The notes under the pieces are model-generated. The model searched no databases. It saw only the letters and a program-made list of their open reading frames with translations, and had not been told where the DNA came from. The position numbers were made by a program, and so were the translations under genes. Below, piece by piece: positions 35,280 through 44,763 of a stretch of 64,000 bases of DNA. How positions within the stretch are numbered: the stretch's first letter is position 1; every line of letters begins with the position of its first letter. Origin of the DNA: JBBDMX01 sp040878035 (GTDB lineage Bacteria > Planctomycetota > Phycisphaerae > Phycisphaerales > Phycisphaeraceae). The DNA lies in the NCBI GenBank assembly GCA_040878035.1, contig JBBDMX010000016.1, positions 1 through 64,000 of the forward strand. Direction: 5' to 3'.

Positions 35280-36071
35280 CTAATACGGATTGACCGCTGC
35301 CCCTTGCCTGTCCCAATACGCGTCAATCCCATGGTTGGCGATGGCGGCCGCGTTGTTGTAGTTGCTCACGCTCAGGAGGGCGCCACTGTTGCACGGGGCA
35401 GCATGTCCGTCACCGAACAGCACGTTGGCCGTCTCCCCGTGCGCCATCCAAACGCCCTCGCGCTGGCCACCAGACCAGAACTGGGTGGTCACAAAGAAGC
35501 GGCCGGCGCTGGGATTGACCGTATTGAGCAGCGTCGCGCCCAAACCGGTGTTTTGGCTGGCGGAGTCGGCGGCCACGGCGTAGTAACCCGCGGGTTGCAG
35601 GCCTTCCGGCCGTAAACCGTAGAAAATGTAGTTGTCGGCGTAGACGCCGTATGGCAGGGTGCGAAACTCGCCGGGCTTGGCGCTCGAGGCGGTGGCTGTG
35701 TTCCAGATCAAGGCGTAGGTGCCGCTGCGATTCTTGGGGCAACGGAACGTCTGTTTCAGAACCGCGGCATAGTCTGGCCCCGTATAGTGCTGATACCAGA
35801 CTTTCTGTTGGTATGTGCCGTCGGGCAGCCTGCCTTGACCATTGCCCTGCGGCGCCACGCCGCGATTCTCAACCGCGTATGACCGCACCATCACGTCCAC
35901 CTGATGCAGGTTGCTCAGGCATACCGCTGAGCGAGCCGCCTCGCGAGCCTGCTGCAACGCCGGCAACAGCAGCGCCACCAGCAGCGCGATGATGCTGATG
36001 ACCACCAGGAGCTCCACCAGGGTAAACCCCGTGGAGTGCCGCTGGCATCGGTCATCAGGACATGGGTTCAT
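35280..36071 (-). CDS. Prepilin-like protein
   Basis: 263 residues from the ATG at 36071 (MNPCPDDRCQRHSTG-FTLVELLVVISIIALL; GGAG about 9 bases upstream; an in-frame TTG at 36089 is less likely). Downstream are QQAREAARSAVCLSNLHQVDVMVRSYAVEN and H-X9-DGH (HGETANVLFGDGHAA). It lies 66 bp after the autotransporter-type gene on the same strand and probably shares its transcript. Confidence 0.9.
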   Translation of the reverse strand: MNPCPDDRCQRHSTGFTLVELLVVISIIALLVALLLPALQQAREAARSAVCLSNLHQVDVMVRSYAVENRGVAPQGNGQGRLPDGTYQQKVWYQHYTGPDYAAVLKQTFRCPKNRSGTYALIWNTATASSAKPGEFRTLPYGVYADNYIFYGLRPEGLQPAGYYAVAADSASQNTGLGATLLNTVNPSAGRFFVTTQFWSGGQREGVWMAHGETANVLFGDGHAAPCNSGALLSVSNYNNAAAIANHGIDAYWDRQGAAVNPY

Positions 36072-36137
36072 CGCAGCGACTCCAGTCAATTCTATGAGCG
36101 GAGGATCGCTGTTGGGCGACCCTCCGCCAGGAGGAGG

Positions 36138-39100
36138 TTATCGAGTTGCCTTGCCGCGTCGCGGCAGCAGCAGCAGGCCGCCCAAGCCCATGAGCACTAG
36201 AGTCGCCGGTTCGGGGATCACTTCGACGACGATCTGGCCGGTGGCATAGTCGAAGCTCGGCCCGCCGAAGTCCTTCCACTGTAGGTTGCCCGCCAGCGTG
36301 GGCAGGGTGATGGTGGAAAACGTTCCGGCGATGGTCGTGTTGCCGCCCCAGTCGAACAGGTCGAAGACCTGTCCGCCGGCGAAACTCACGCCGTTATCTA
36401 CGACGGTGAGCATGCCGCCGAAGCCCAGGGTCACGCCGGCGTCCGTGATGGTGTTGACCAGCGCCTTGTCATAGCTGGCGGCCGAGTCCAGTTCGAACAG
36501 CGCCGTGCCCGCCAAGGTCAGGCTGTTGTCGATGGTGAGGGTGCCGGCCGAGGCGCCGGGGGCGAGGGTGCCGCCGGCATTGACCGCCACGGCGCCGCCG
36601 ATGCTCCCCGTGCCGCCCAGCGTGCCGGCATTGACGGTGACGGCCGAGTTGGTGATCGAGCCGTTGACCAGCAGCGAGCCGTTGTTGACCGTCGTGTCAC
36701 CGGTGTAGGTGTTGGCGCCGGTCAGGATTAGCTTCGCTCCGCCGCCCTTCTCGAAGGCCAGAGTGCCGGCTGCGCCGTCGCGCAGGACCCCCGCGAACGT
36801 GTTGTCGCCGCCGTTGTACACCCTCAACACAGCCGCGCCGGTAGCGCCGTTCTCGACCACGGCGTTGGCCGAGGCCGAGGTAAGTCCGGCGACGGTGATA
36901 GTCCGGGCGCCGTTGATCTGGAGCATCTCCGTGGTCGCCGAGCCGAACGAGAGGGTGTTGAAGCCCATCGTGCCCAAAGCGTTATTGTGGTTCAGCCTCA
37001 GGATGCCGCCGTTGATCACGACGCCGCTGGCGAAGGCGTTGCCCGAACCACCCAGTACCAGCGTGCCGTTGCCGGCGTCGCTGTTGGCCAGCGTCAGCCG
37101 GCCGCCAGTGACGTTGCCGTTGATCGTCAAGGTCTTGGTGTCAGCCACGTCGAAGGTACCGCCGCCGCCGCCAAGGCCCACGGCGCGTCCCGTCGTGATC
37201 GTCTCCGTCGTTTGGAGCGTGCCGGCGTAGAGGTTCAACGCCGTGTTGGCGCCGTTGTTGAGCTGGTTGTTGACGCTGATGCTGAGGACGGCGCCCTCCA
37301 CATAGGTCACGCCGGTATAGGTATTCGCGCTGGTGAGCACCACCTTGCCCGTGCCGGCGATGGTAAGGACCGAGGCCCCGTTGCCGTTGGCGATGACCGA
37401 CCCGATCGTCAGCACGCCCGCGCCATACTGCTGGATGAGGACCTCGGAAACGGTCGCCTGACCACCGGCGAGGGTGCCGCCGGTGATCGCGTAGTCATTG
37501 GCCCCTGCGAACAGCAGGCCGCCACTGGAAAACGTCAAGGTCTTGGTGTCGGTGATCGCCAGCGATTGACCACTGGTCGTGGTCGTCAACTTGAGGGTGT
37601 TCACGGCCCCATTGTCCGTGACCGTGGCGTTACCGGCCGCGCTGTAGTTGGTCGCGCTGCCGTCGCCCGAGAAGCCGGCGGGGAGGGCCGTGTAGCCGGA
37701 GTACGCGCCCACGGTGGTCCCGCTGACGATGCTGGCCCAGTCGGTGCCGTTGTACACGATGCGCCCGGCGCTCAGGACGCCGCTGGCGTCATTGGTCGCG
37801 GTGGACGTGACAACCGCCGCGCCGCTGCCGGGATTGATGGTTCGGATATTGAGTGAACTGCCCGCGGCCGGGGCGGCGATGGTGGTGAAATCGCCGAGAT
37901 TCGCCGTCGTGGTGCTGGAACCGGACTGGTTATCGACAACGAGCGAGCCGCCGCCGGCAAGCAGCTTGACGTTCTTCATGTTCTGGTTCACCGCGTCGTC
38001 GTTCTTGCCCAGCAGATAGAGCGTGCCGCCGCCGAAGGCCAGTTGATTGCCATCGGCGGCACTTGGGAGGTTTCCTCCGGCCGTGTAGTCCACCTTCAGG
38101 ACGCCGCCGTTCATCACAGTGTCGGGGGCTCCCGCCTGGATGTTGTTGTACGTCTGGGCCGCCGTCACAACGAGCGTGCCCAAGCCGTTCTTGAAAAACG
38201 TGCCCGGGGAAGTTCCCGCGTTCATCCCGATGTTGAAGTTCTTGTCCCAGGTGAAAGTGTTGTTTGGATCCTGGATATCCCAGGTAATGCCCTGGTTGGT
38301 CACCCATGGGAACGTGTGGCCCGAAAGGTTGTTCAGGGCCGTGCCCATGATCGAGAAGCCCTTGGCGGAGAACCCCGTTCCCGTGAACGCGGAATTGGGG
38401 TTGTTGCCGAGGTTCGCTTCGGAACTGACCCGCAGGATTGTGTTCAATGTGATCAGGTTAATGCCGGTGTTGTTGCCGCTGAGGAGGGTTGAGCCGCTGC
38501 TGCCGATCGTCAGGTTGCCCGAGCCCACAATGCTGCCGGAGACGTTCAGATCGGCGTAGTTGTTGCTATAGCCGCTGGGGCCGATGAAGGAGACGTTGCC
38601 GGAGATGTTGATCGTCCGTCGCGGGTTAAAAACGAAGCTTCTGCTGTTAGCCGTACCGAACCGCAGCGTGGCGTTAGTCAGGGAGAGATTGTTGGCCGCG
38701 TTGCCCAGGATGCTGTCGGCCATGCTGGCATCGCTGCCCAGCGCCAGGGTGCCGCCGGTCACCGAGATGTCGCCGGTGAACGTGTTGGCAGCGGAAATCA
38801 GCTTCAACTCGCCCGCGCCGGTCTTGGTCACACCGCCGGTGCCCACGACGTTGTTGGAAAGCGTGAGCGCGCGGCTGGCGGCGATGTCGAAGGTGCGCGT
38901 CGCGCCGCCGAGGTCCACGTGGAGTCTCTGGCCGGCCGTGGTGCTGCCGATGGCGACGTTGGCGGACGTGCCGCCGCCCGTGTTCAGGCCGACGTTGCCG
39001 CCGAGGGTGACCGTGCGATCCGCGCCGGTGCCGCGCAGGGTCAGGCCGAAATTGCCGGCATAGTTGAACGTCCAACCCGTGCCCAGAACGGTGTCGGCGC

Positions 39101-39344
39101 CGAAGGTGGCCGTCTGGCCTGCCGCGAGTGTCAGCGAAGAATCCCACAGACCGTCAATGGTGCCGCCGGCCCAGTTGCCGGTGTCGTTGTAGTCAAACGG
39201 CCCGGCGCCGGTTTGTGTCCAGCCGGCGTGCGCCGGGGTTACCAAGCCCAGCAGGGCCGCAGTAACTGCCAGCATTGCCACACCTGCCACTCCTTTCGCG
39301 TTCTTTCTGGGAGTCAATGCCTCGATTCGGTGTCGTTCTCGCAT
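36138..39344 (-). CDS. Autotransporter-type beta-strand repeat protein with PEP-CTERM signal
   Basis: 1068 residues from the ATG at 39344 (AGAGGAG 10 bases upstream; the longer in-frame ORF is rejected). An N-terminal signal region ends near TPAHAGWTQTG. The body is a long Gly/Asn/Thr beta-helix with repeated autotransporter-associated strands (VTKTGAGELKLISAANTFTG, AGTGKVVLTSANTYTG, KGGGAKLILTGANTYTG). The C-terminus is PEPATLVLMGLGGLLLLP, then RRGKATR, an exosortase-type sorting signal almost identical to that of the protein at 21197-23005. Likely a surface-exposed adhesin or cell-envelope protein; no autotransporter barrel is present. Confidence 0.88.
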   Translation of the reverse strand: MRERHRIEALTPRKNAKGVAGVAMLAVTAALLGLVTPAHAGWTQTGAGPFDYNDTGNWAGGTIDGLWDSSLTLAAGQTATFGADTVLGTGWTFNYAGNFGLTLRGTGADRTVTLGGNVGLNTGGGTSANVAIGSTTAGQRLHVDLGGATRTFDIAASRALTLSNNVVGTGGVTKTGAGELKLISAANTFTGDISVTGGTLALGSDASMADSILGNAANNLSLTNATLRFGTANSRSFVFNPRRTINISGNVSFIGPSGYSNNYADLNVSGSIVGSGNLTIGSSGSTLLSGNNTGINLITLNTILRVSSEANLGNNPNSAFTGTGFSAKGFSIMGTALNNLSGHTFPWVTNQGITWDIQDPNNTFTWDKNFNIGMNAGTSPGTFFKNGLGTLVVTAAQTYNNIQAGAPDTVMNGGVLKVDYTAGGNLPSAADGNQLAFGGGTLYLLGKNDDAVNQNMKNVKLLAGGGSLVVDNQSGSSTTTANLGDFTTIAAPAAGSSLNIRTINPGSGAAVVTSTATNDASGVLSAGRIVYNGTDWASIVSGTTVGAYSGYTALPAGFSGDGSATNYSAAGNATVTDNGAVNTLKLTTTTSGQSLAITDTKTLTFSSGGLLFAGANDYAITGGTLAGGQATVSEVLIQQYGAGVLTIGSVIANGNGASVLTIAGTGKVVLTSANTYTGVTYVEGAVLSISVNNQLNNGANTALNLYAGTLQTTETITTGRAVGLGGGGGTFDVADTKTLTINGNVTGGRLTLANSDAGNGTLVLGGSGNAFASGVVINGGILRLNHNNALGTMGFNTLSFGSATTEMLQINGARTITVAGLTSASANAVVENGATGAAVLRVYNGGDNTFAGVLRDGAAGTLAFEKGGGAKLILTGANTYTGDTTVNNGSLLVNGSITNSAVTVNAGTLGGTGSIGGAVAVNAGGTLAPGASAGTLTIDNSLTLAGTALFELDSAASYDKALVNTITDAGVTLGFGGMLTVVDNGVSFAGGQVFDLFDWGGNTTIAGTFSTITLPTLAGNLQWKDFGGPSFDYATGQIVVEVIPEPATLVLMGLGGLLLLPRRGKATR

Positions 39345-39399
39345 GGTGCTTACTCCTCTTGCCGTTAAGGGCGAAGTGAATTGAAACGGTGATCCGTCG

Positions 39400-40560
39400 T
39401 CACCGTTCAGATGACGTCTGGGGTGGAGGTGCCGTCTCGGGTTGGCCATGGTTGATTCCCCCATCGTTCAGAGGTGAAGAATCTTGGTACGTCAGCGATG
39501 ACGTTGTCGATTCCCCCACAAACAACTCCATCGACGACGGCTGAATCAGCAATGGGCCCATCCAGGGCTTGTCGTTCTGATCGAAATAGTCCAGGCATAC
39601 CTGCACCAGCGGCGCCATGGACGGGGGACGCAGGCAGGTGAGCGACGGGCAAAGCAGGTGGGCCATGCCCGACCATTCCGCCACGCTGCACACGGCGATG
39701 TCGGCACCCAGACGCCTTCTGGGGTTGCGGGAGTTGCCGCTGTCCACCACGCCGCGCATCGCGCCGATGGCGACGTCGGCGGTAGTGCACAAGAGGGCGG
39801 TGGCGTCGAGCTTGTCGTCGGCGATCATCGCGCGCACCAGGCGGTAAGCGTGGTCAGGCGCGGACTCGAAGAGCGGCACGGGCTGATTGATCAGCGGGCC
39901 GCGCACGTTATGCGCCGCGGACCAGAGCTGCCAGGCGGCGATTCGTTCGCGAATGACGTTGCTGTCGGGCTGGGTATTGAAACAGGCCACGCGTTGGTGG
40001 CCGCGGTCACGCAAATGCTCGACGAGCTTGTTGATCGGCGCGGGGTTCCAGTAACGCAGGCTCGGCAGGCCGCGCGCCGACAGGTCCTGTTCAAGAATGA
40101 CCACCGGCGTATCGGACTGCTGGAGCTGCTGGAGCACCGATTCGGGGAAGTCATCACCGATGGAGAGGAAGAACAGGCCGTCCATGCCGCGCAGGGCCTC
40201 GGTGATGGCCATGTCGTGCCAGTGGGAATAGACCAGGGGCTTGGCCATCCATTGGCGGTGGCCGCAGGCCTGATGGATCAGGTGATGCCAGTTCATGATG
40301 CTGGTCGAGGGCCAGGCGGGTGAAAGCACGCCGATGTGCAGCGTGCGGGTGCCGTTGGGGGCTGGCACATCAATCCGGCCCGTCTCGTCCCGTACCAGAA
40401 CGCCGCGCTTGATCAGGCTCGAAAGGGCCTTGGCGATGGTGCGCGAGTTGACGCCTAACTCTGCCACCAGACCGGTGTGCGAGGGAAATCCGCGCAGGCG
40501 ATAGTCGCCCTGTTGGATTCGTTCCTGAAGCTTCGCAGAGATTTGTTCGTACTTGGCCAT
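39400..40560 (-). CDS. GntR/LacI-type transcriptional regulator
   Basis: 386 residues from the ATG at 40560 (MAKYEQISAKLQERIQQGDY, the family N-terminus; an in-frame ATG at 40608 would overlap the promoter). An N-terminal GntR winged helix (~1-65: GLVAELGVNSRTIAKALSSLIKRGVLVRD) and a periplasmic-binding-like effector domain (~75-350: LHIGVLSPAW, RDRGHQRVACFN, ATALLCTTADVAIGAMRGV) are visible. It has a strong promoter (40591-40618) and is divergent from another GntR-type regulator. It probably controls the adjacent PEP-CTERM/prepilin/glycosidase cluster on the minus strand. Confidence 0.88.
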   Translation of the reverse strand: MAKYEQISAKLQERIQQGDYRLRGFPSHTGLVAELGVNSRTIAKALSSLIKRGVLVRDETGRIDVPAPNGTRTLHIGVLSPAWPSTSIMNWHHLIHQACGHRQWMAKPLVYSHWHDMAITEALRGMDGLFFLSIGDDFPESVLQQLQQSDTPVVILEQDLSARGLPSLRYWNPAPINKLVEHLRDRGHQRVACFNTQPDSNVIRERIAAWQLWSAAHNVRGPLINQPVPLFESAPDHAYRLVRAMIADDKLDATALLCTTADVAIGAMRGVVDSGNSRNPRRRLGADIAVCSVAEWSGMAHLLCPSLTCLRPPSMAPLVQVCLDYFDQNDKPWMGPLLIQPSSMELFVGESTTSSLTYQDSSPLNDGGINHGQPETAPPPQTSSER

Positions 40561-40590
40561 AAGTGCATCAAAATGTTGTAGTCTTGAACA

Positions 40591-40618
40591 ATCATAAGCA
40601 TAATTCATGTACTGTCAA
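40591..40618 (-). promoter_or_regulatory. Strong sigma-70-type promoter for the minus-strand GntR regulator
   Basis: Read on the minus strand: TTGACA (40618-40613), 16-bp spacer, TATGAT (40596-40591), 31 bp upstream of the start codon. Five of six -10 bases and all -35 bases match consensus. Confidence 0.75.
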
Positions 40619-40818
40619 TATGAACAGCATAAAAACGTGCATAAAGAGATGAACTGCCGTATGTGGCGATGCTTCTATGGCACATCCCCAGGGTGCGGCC
40701 AGGCGCCGCCGTACGCCTTTTCGCATTCTTCCTTCATGTTCAGCTCGCTTTTGTCTGGTCTTTCCGGTGTCCTTGGCGTCCTGGTGTTTGACCAGAGTTG
40801 CGTCCCCAAAATCTCGCC

Positions 40819-40867
40819 AACAGGTCTTGACAGAACCTGTTTTGCCGGTATGCTGTTATATAACAGC
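40819..40867 (+). promoter_or_regulatory. Promoter with two palindromic operator candidates
   Basis: TTGACA (40827-40832), a 16-bp spacer and TATGCT (40849-40854) precede the plus-strand GntR regulator. The -35 is framed by the inverted repeat AACAGGT-N9-ACCTGTT (40819-40841). The perfect 16-bp palindrome GCTGTTATATAACAGC (40852-40867) overlaps the -10 and start site. Both are well placed for repression, probably by the regulator itself. Apart from this and the minus-strand promoter, the interval 40561-40875 shows no gene. Confidence 0.7.
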
Positions 40868-40875
40868 ACGTCTAT

Positions 40876-42081
40876 TTGCTGACCGTGTTACAGTCAGAGG
40901 CGAATCCTTTGCGCGATCCCGGCAACAACCTCCACCGCACGATCAAAGAACTGCTCATCCGGCGGTTCCACGATCAGCCGTTGGAGTCGCAACTGCCCTC
41001 GGTGCGGGCCCTGGCGGAAGAACTCAACGTGGCTTTTCTCACCGTCAACGGCGTGCTGAAGGAACTGGCCTGGGAAGGCTACGTCAAGCGCGTGCCCCGA
41101 AAAGGCACTTTCCTGGCGTCACGTGAACGCACCGTGCAGAAGGACATGCAGACCGGCACGTCCCAACTGCGCACCGTCGTCTTCGCCTACCCCAACTACT
41201 TCTCCTACGCCACTTGGATACGCCTGCACCACGCCGAGGAGCAGGCGGTACGTCGCCGCCTGGCGCTGCTCGAATACAAGATGAACTCCGGCCCGCCGGG
41301 AAACAGCTACGACGGCCTGCGCCAGTTGGTGGAGACCCGCGGCGACGTGGCGGCGGTGATCGTCATTCCCATCCCCGGCTCGGTCAGCCGCGCCGAAATC
41401 GCCTTGTTCGACCAACTGGGCGTGCCCGTGATCCTGCTGGCGCCGTGCGATTACGTCTCGCTGGGGCAGCGCGTCTGGTCGGTCACGGTGGACTGGTATC
41501 GCGCCGGCTACCTCAAGACCCAGCATCTGCTCAACAACGGCCACCAGAAGCTGGCGTTTGTCCAGCATGAACCCATCGCGTCGGACCGGCAGAACCTGCT
41601 GTTGCGGGGCATGCGTCAGGCCATGCGCGAAGCCGGCCGAAAGCAGCGCGACCTGGTCGTCGCCAGCGCCGAGACCCGGCCCTGGGATGACAGCCGCGAG
41701 GCGGCCTACGAGTTGACCCGTGAACTGCTGGCGGAGAGCACGATCACCGCCGCCATCTATGAGTCGTTTCGCGGCGTCCAGGGCGGCGGCCGCGCGGCCC
41801 GTGAACTGGACCGGCGGCTTGACGAAGACTTCACCATGGTCGCCACCGGCCTGGGCAACAACGATGAGGCATTCTTCGACCCGCCCATCACCACCGTCGA
41901 CTCCCGGCCCGAAGTCGAACTGGACGTGGCCTTTGGCTGCCTGCTGGCGCCCGCCCAGCATACGGCCAAACGACTGACAGTCGAGCCGGTGCTGCGAATC
42001 CGCAGCGGCAGCGCGGCGACCAACCCCGCGCTGACGATCGTGAACCAGGACGACCAACAGACGGCCGGTGCCGTGTCATAG
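40876..42081 (+). CDS. GntR/LacI-type transcriptional regulator
   Basis: 401 residues if started at the TTG at 40876; a GTG at 40885 is an alternative. The GntR winged helix (~15-80) contains LPSVRALAEELNVAFLTVNGVLKELAWEGYVKRVPRKGTF. The effector domain (~95-370) has VFAYPNYFSYATWIRLHHAEEQAV, VAAVIVIPIPGSV and NGHQKLAFVQHEP. The likely start lies within about 15 bases of the predicted transcription start, so the leader is very short. Two PEP-CTERM genes and a prepilin-like gene follow on the same strand and are plausible targets. Confidence 0.85.
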   Translation: MLTVLQSEANPLRDPGNNLHRTIKELLIRRFHDQPLESQLPSVRALAEELNVAFLTVNGVLKELAWEGYVKRVPRKGTFLASRERTVQKDMQTGTSQLRTVVFAYPNYFSYATWIRLHHAEEQAVRRRLALLEYKMNSGPPGNSYDGLRQLVETRGDVAAVIVIPIPGSVSRAEIALFDQLGVPVILLAPCDYVSLGQRVWSVTVDWYRAGYLKTQHLLNNGHQKLAFVQHEPIASDRQNLLLRGMRQAMREAGRKQRDLVVASAETRPWDDSREAAYELTRELLAESTITAAIYESFRGVQGGGRAARELDRRLDEDFTMVATGLGNNDEAFFDPPITTVDSRPEVELDVAFGCLLAPAQHTAKRLTVEPVLRIRSGSAATNPALTIVNQDDQQTAGAVS

Positions 42082-42164
42082 CTGTCCCGGACGTCGCTTG
42101 ACTTTGTTTGTCGGAACGTGTCGATGAAGTCCCGCTCAATTCACTTACAGAGGAGGTTTGGCTC

Positions 42165-43079
42165 ATGACTATCAAGCCCCATCACATCACGCGAACGCTA
42201 TACCTGGCGCCTGCACTGCTCGCCGTGGCCTCACTGCTATTTGGCACCCACGTGGCCCACGCCGCCATCATCGTCGGCAACACCGGGACATCGGGAAACC
42301 TTGATTCAGTGGATGCCGGCAACGAGAGCGGCTCATTCTCTTTTGACAACAACGGCGAATTCCTCGTCGTCACGATGGCGGGAGCATCGAATGCCAACTC
42401 TGTTCCCACAGTCACTGCGGCCACTATCAGCGTCACTTTTAATGGCGTCACCCTGACACTCGCCGGCTTCCAACAGCGCAGCAACGACCAGCTTGCAGGC
42501 GTGTGGTTTCTCGCCAATCCCGATGTCGGCGCGTTCAGCCTGAATTTCAATTTCAACCAAAACGCATTCACCGGCGATGCCACCACCGGTGACTGGCAAT
42601 TCGGAGCGATCAGCCTGTCGAATGTCAACGAGTCGGACCCCATTGCTGGGCTTCTGACTACCATCAGCGGGACCGCGGATCAGACGATCACCCCGCAAAC
42701 TCCCGGTGAAATCAACAGCGGAGACTTTCTCGCGGTCGGGATCGGCACGACGGGAAATCATACGGCCAATCACTACCAGACGGTCTCGACGCTTCAGACC
42801 GATTTCTACAGCGAGGATCCCGCAAGTCCTTATAGCTCCATCTACCAGGTCTTGACGGCCGCGGACATCGACGGCTTGGGCAACGTGCTCCTGGATGAGG
42901 TGGGCAACACCATTGGAACGAGCCAGGCGACGGTGGGCGTCGTGTTCAATGTCGTGCCCGAGCCCGCGTCGCTGGCGCTGCTGGCGGCCGGTCTGCTCTG
43001 CATCGGCGTCCGCCGCAGCCGTGATCGGGTTCCGCCAATTGACAGTAATCGCACTGGAGCCCCCAAGCTCTTGTTTTGA
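42165..43079 (+). CDS. PEP-CTERM surface protein
   Basis: 304 residues from the ATG at 42165, preceded by AGAGGAGG. The signal peptide ends near THVAHA-AIIVG. The mature part is Gly/Asn/Ser-rich beta structure with no recognised family. The C-terminal sorting signal is PEPASLALLAAGLLCIG followed by VRRSRDR. Its ribosome-binding region and the first ~25 codons are nearly identical to those of the next gene at 43121, although the mature proteins differ. Function unknown; exosortase-dependent surface location is inferred. Confidence 0.82.
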   Translation: MTIKPHHITRTLYLAPALLAVASLLFGTHVAHAAIIVGNTGTSGNLDSVDAGNESGSFSFDNNGEFLVVTMAGASNANSVPTVTAATISVTFNGVTLTLAGFQQRSNDQLAGVWFLANPDVGAFSLNFNFNQNAFTGDATTGDWQFGAISLSNVNESDPIAGLLTTISGTADQTITPQTPGEINSGDFLAVGIGTTGNHTANHYQTVSTLQTDFYSEDPASPYSSIYQVLTAADIDGLGNVLLDEVGNTIGTSQATVGVVFNVVPEPASLALLAAGLLCIGVRRSRDRVPPIDSNRTGAPKLLF

Positions 43080-43120
43080 GGACATCACCGCATCAATCAC
43101 TTGCAGAGGAGGTTTTGCTC

Positions 43121-43909
43121 ATGACGATCAACCCGATTCACATCACGCGAACGCTATGCCTGGCGCCTGCACTGGTTGCCCTGGCTGTTCTGGCCGTCGG
43201 CACGTCGCAAGCGCACGCAGATGTCATCGCCCTGTATGACTTTGGCACATCCGGCGATAGTCTCGACGCGGACAACTATTCTTCGGCCGACACCGAATCC
43301 AACTCCACGGCCGGCAACCTGACCCGCAGCTCAGGTTACGGAACCGGCACGACAGCACAGTGGCCCAATCCCACCAGCGCGACAGTCTACACTGATCCGG
43401 ACTGGCGCCTGCGCAGAAAGAGCCAGCCAACCTATTACGAGCCTGGGGGCGACGACGGCAACTACCTCAATGACTACGAGCGCGCCTATGTCGCCGGTAC
43501 AAACTATTTGGAGTGGACCGTTACCCCGGATACCGGTTACGAAATGGATCTTGCTTCCTTCACGCTCGACGTAAACACCCTCAATAGTCGGTTCTTCTTT
43601 TACTACCTGTCGTCCAACATCGAAGGCTACGACGTGGTGATCGATGCGGTGGGTGGCGTTCAGGCCGCCTCGGGTTCACCGGTGGTCAGCTTGGCCGGTG
43701 CGCAGTTCCAGGACCTGACCACGGCGGTCACCTTTCGGCTGTGGACTTGGGGCGGTGCACTTGTGAGTGGCAGCTCGGGCAGCGCCTGGGCACTCGACGA
43801 CTTAACAATCAGCGGCACCACGACCCTGGTTCCCGAGCCCGCGTCGCTGGCGCTGCTGGCGCTGGGTGGCCTGATGATCGGCTGCCGGCGGCGACACGGC
43901 GCCAAGTGA
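43121..43909 (+). CDS. PEP-CTERM surface protein (second copy of the same leader)
   Basis: 262 residues from the ATG at 43121 with AGAGGAGG upstream. The signal peptide ends near SQAHADVIALYDF. The mature domain (YTDPDWRLRRKS..., then LEWTVTPDTGYEMDLASFTLDV) is beta-rich and unlike the preceding protein. The C-terminus is PEPASLALLALGGLMIG, then CRRRHGAK. The 5' part from the ribosome-binding site through HITRTLCLAPAL repeats that of the 42165 gene. Followed 33 bp later by a prepilin-like gene. Confidence 0.82.
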   Translation: MTINPIHITRTLCLAPALVALAVLAVGTSQAHADVIALYDFGTSGDSLDADNYSSADTESNSTAGNLTRSSGYGTGTTAQWPNPTSATVYTDPDWRLRRKSQPTYYEPGGDDGNYLNDYERAYVAGTNYLEWTVTPDTGYEMDLASFTLDVNTLNSRFFFYYLSSNIEGYDVVIDAVGGVQAASGSPVVSLAGAQFQDLTTAVTFRLWTWGGALVSGSSGSAWALDDLTISGTTTLVPEPASLALLALGGLMIGCRRRHGAK

Positions 43910-43941
43910 CCGTCTGACGGATTGCTCGAGAGGCGCGCTTC

Positions 43942-44742
43942 ATGAATTCACCGATGCCACAGAAGCCATTCCGTCGCGCTTTCACGCTCGTGGAACTGCT
44001 GGTGGTGATCTCGATCATCGCCCTGCTGGTGGCGCTGCTGCTGCCGGCGCTGGGTGCGGCGCGCGAGGCTGCCAAGCAGGCGGTGTGCCTGGGCCAGCAG
44101 CGGCAGGTGGGCATCGCCTTTCGCGCCTACATGGTGGACTACCGCGACGCCCTGATGGGGGGCTACAGCTATACCAACGGCAATTCCTCCGGCCGCCGCG
44201 CGTGGTATGACTTTGTCAACGGCAAGTACGCCTCCTACCTTTCGATGAAGATCGGCAGCGATCGCGCCACTCGTTGCGTCAACAACAAGGCCGGCTGGTA
44301 CGGCGTGTACAGCAGCCACCACCCGTCCCAGGACGCCCTGCATGCGGACTGCACCTTCATGGCCCAGCACATCGGCAAGGCCTGGCCCGACCCGGGCCTG
44401 GACGGAGCCGTGGTCACCTGGGGCAGCCTGTCGGTCTTTAAGCTCGATCAGTGTGCCTACCCCTCGACGTTCCTGCTCCTGGCCGACACGACCTCGGGCA
44501 ACACGCCCGGCGGTTCGGGCAACTGGTTCTTCAACCAGTCCGGGCCGGTCAGCTTCAACACCATCCAGAATGTCGGTCCCTGGCTGGCACACGGTAACAC
44601 GGGCAACGGCCTGTATGTGGACGGGCACGCCACGGCCTGCGGCCCCCAGCAGCTCATCGGCGCCGTCAACCGCCAGCACAACGCCGGGACCAGCGGCATC
44701 TGGATCTGCTATTCCAAAGAGGGCGACTTGTTGAACAATTAA
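43942..44742 (+). CDS. Prepilin-like protein
   Basis: 266 residues. Leader MNSPMPQKPFRRA-FTLVELLVVISIIALL with Ala at -1. It continues with GAAREAAKQAVCLGQQRQVGIAFRAYMVDYRDAL and has H-X9-DGH (HGNTGNGLYVDGHATAC). It is the last gene of the 42165-44742 run, 33 bp after a PEP-CTERM gene. Several Cys residues in the mature part (CVNNKAG, HADCTF, QCAYPS, TACGPQ) could form disulfides in the periplasm or outside the cell. Confidence 0.9.
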   Translation: MNSPMPQKPFRRAFTLVELLVVISIIALLVALLLPALGAAREAAKQAVCLGQQRQVGIAFRAYMVDYRDALMGGYSYTNGNSSGRRAWYDFVNGKYASYLSMKIGSDRATRCVNNKAGWYGVYSSHHPSQDALHADCTFMAQHIGKAWPDPGLDGAVVTWGSLSVFKLDQCAYPSTFLLLADTTSGNTPGGSGNWFFNQSGPVSFNTIQNVGPWLAHGNTGNGLYVDGHATACGPQQLIGAVNRQHNAGTSGIWICYSKEGDLLNN

Positions 44743-44763
44743 CCGCCTGGCGATGACGAGTAG

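Noticed and set aside
21197..39344. True autotransporters (type V secretion)
   Set aside because: Only the passenger-like beta-strand repeats are present; both proteins end in a PEP-CTERM signal rather than a translocator barrel.
40607..40882. 91-codon frame between the two divergent GntR-type regulators
   Set aside because: It covers both promoters and operators, has Cys/Ser-rich unfolded-looking sequence and no ribosome-binding site.
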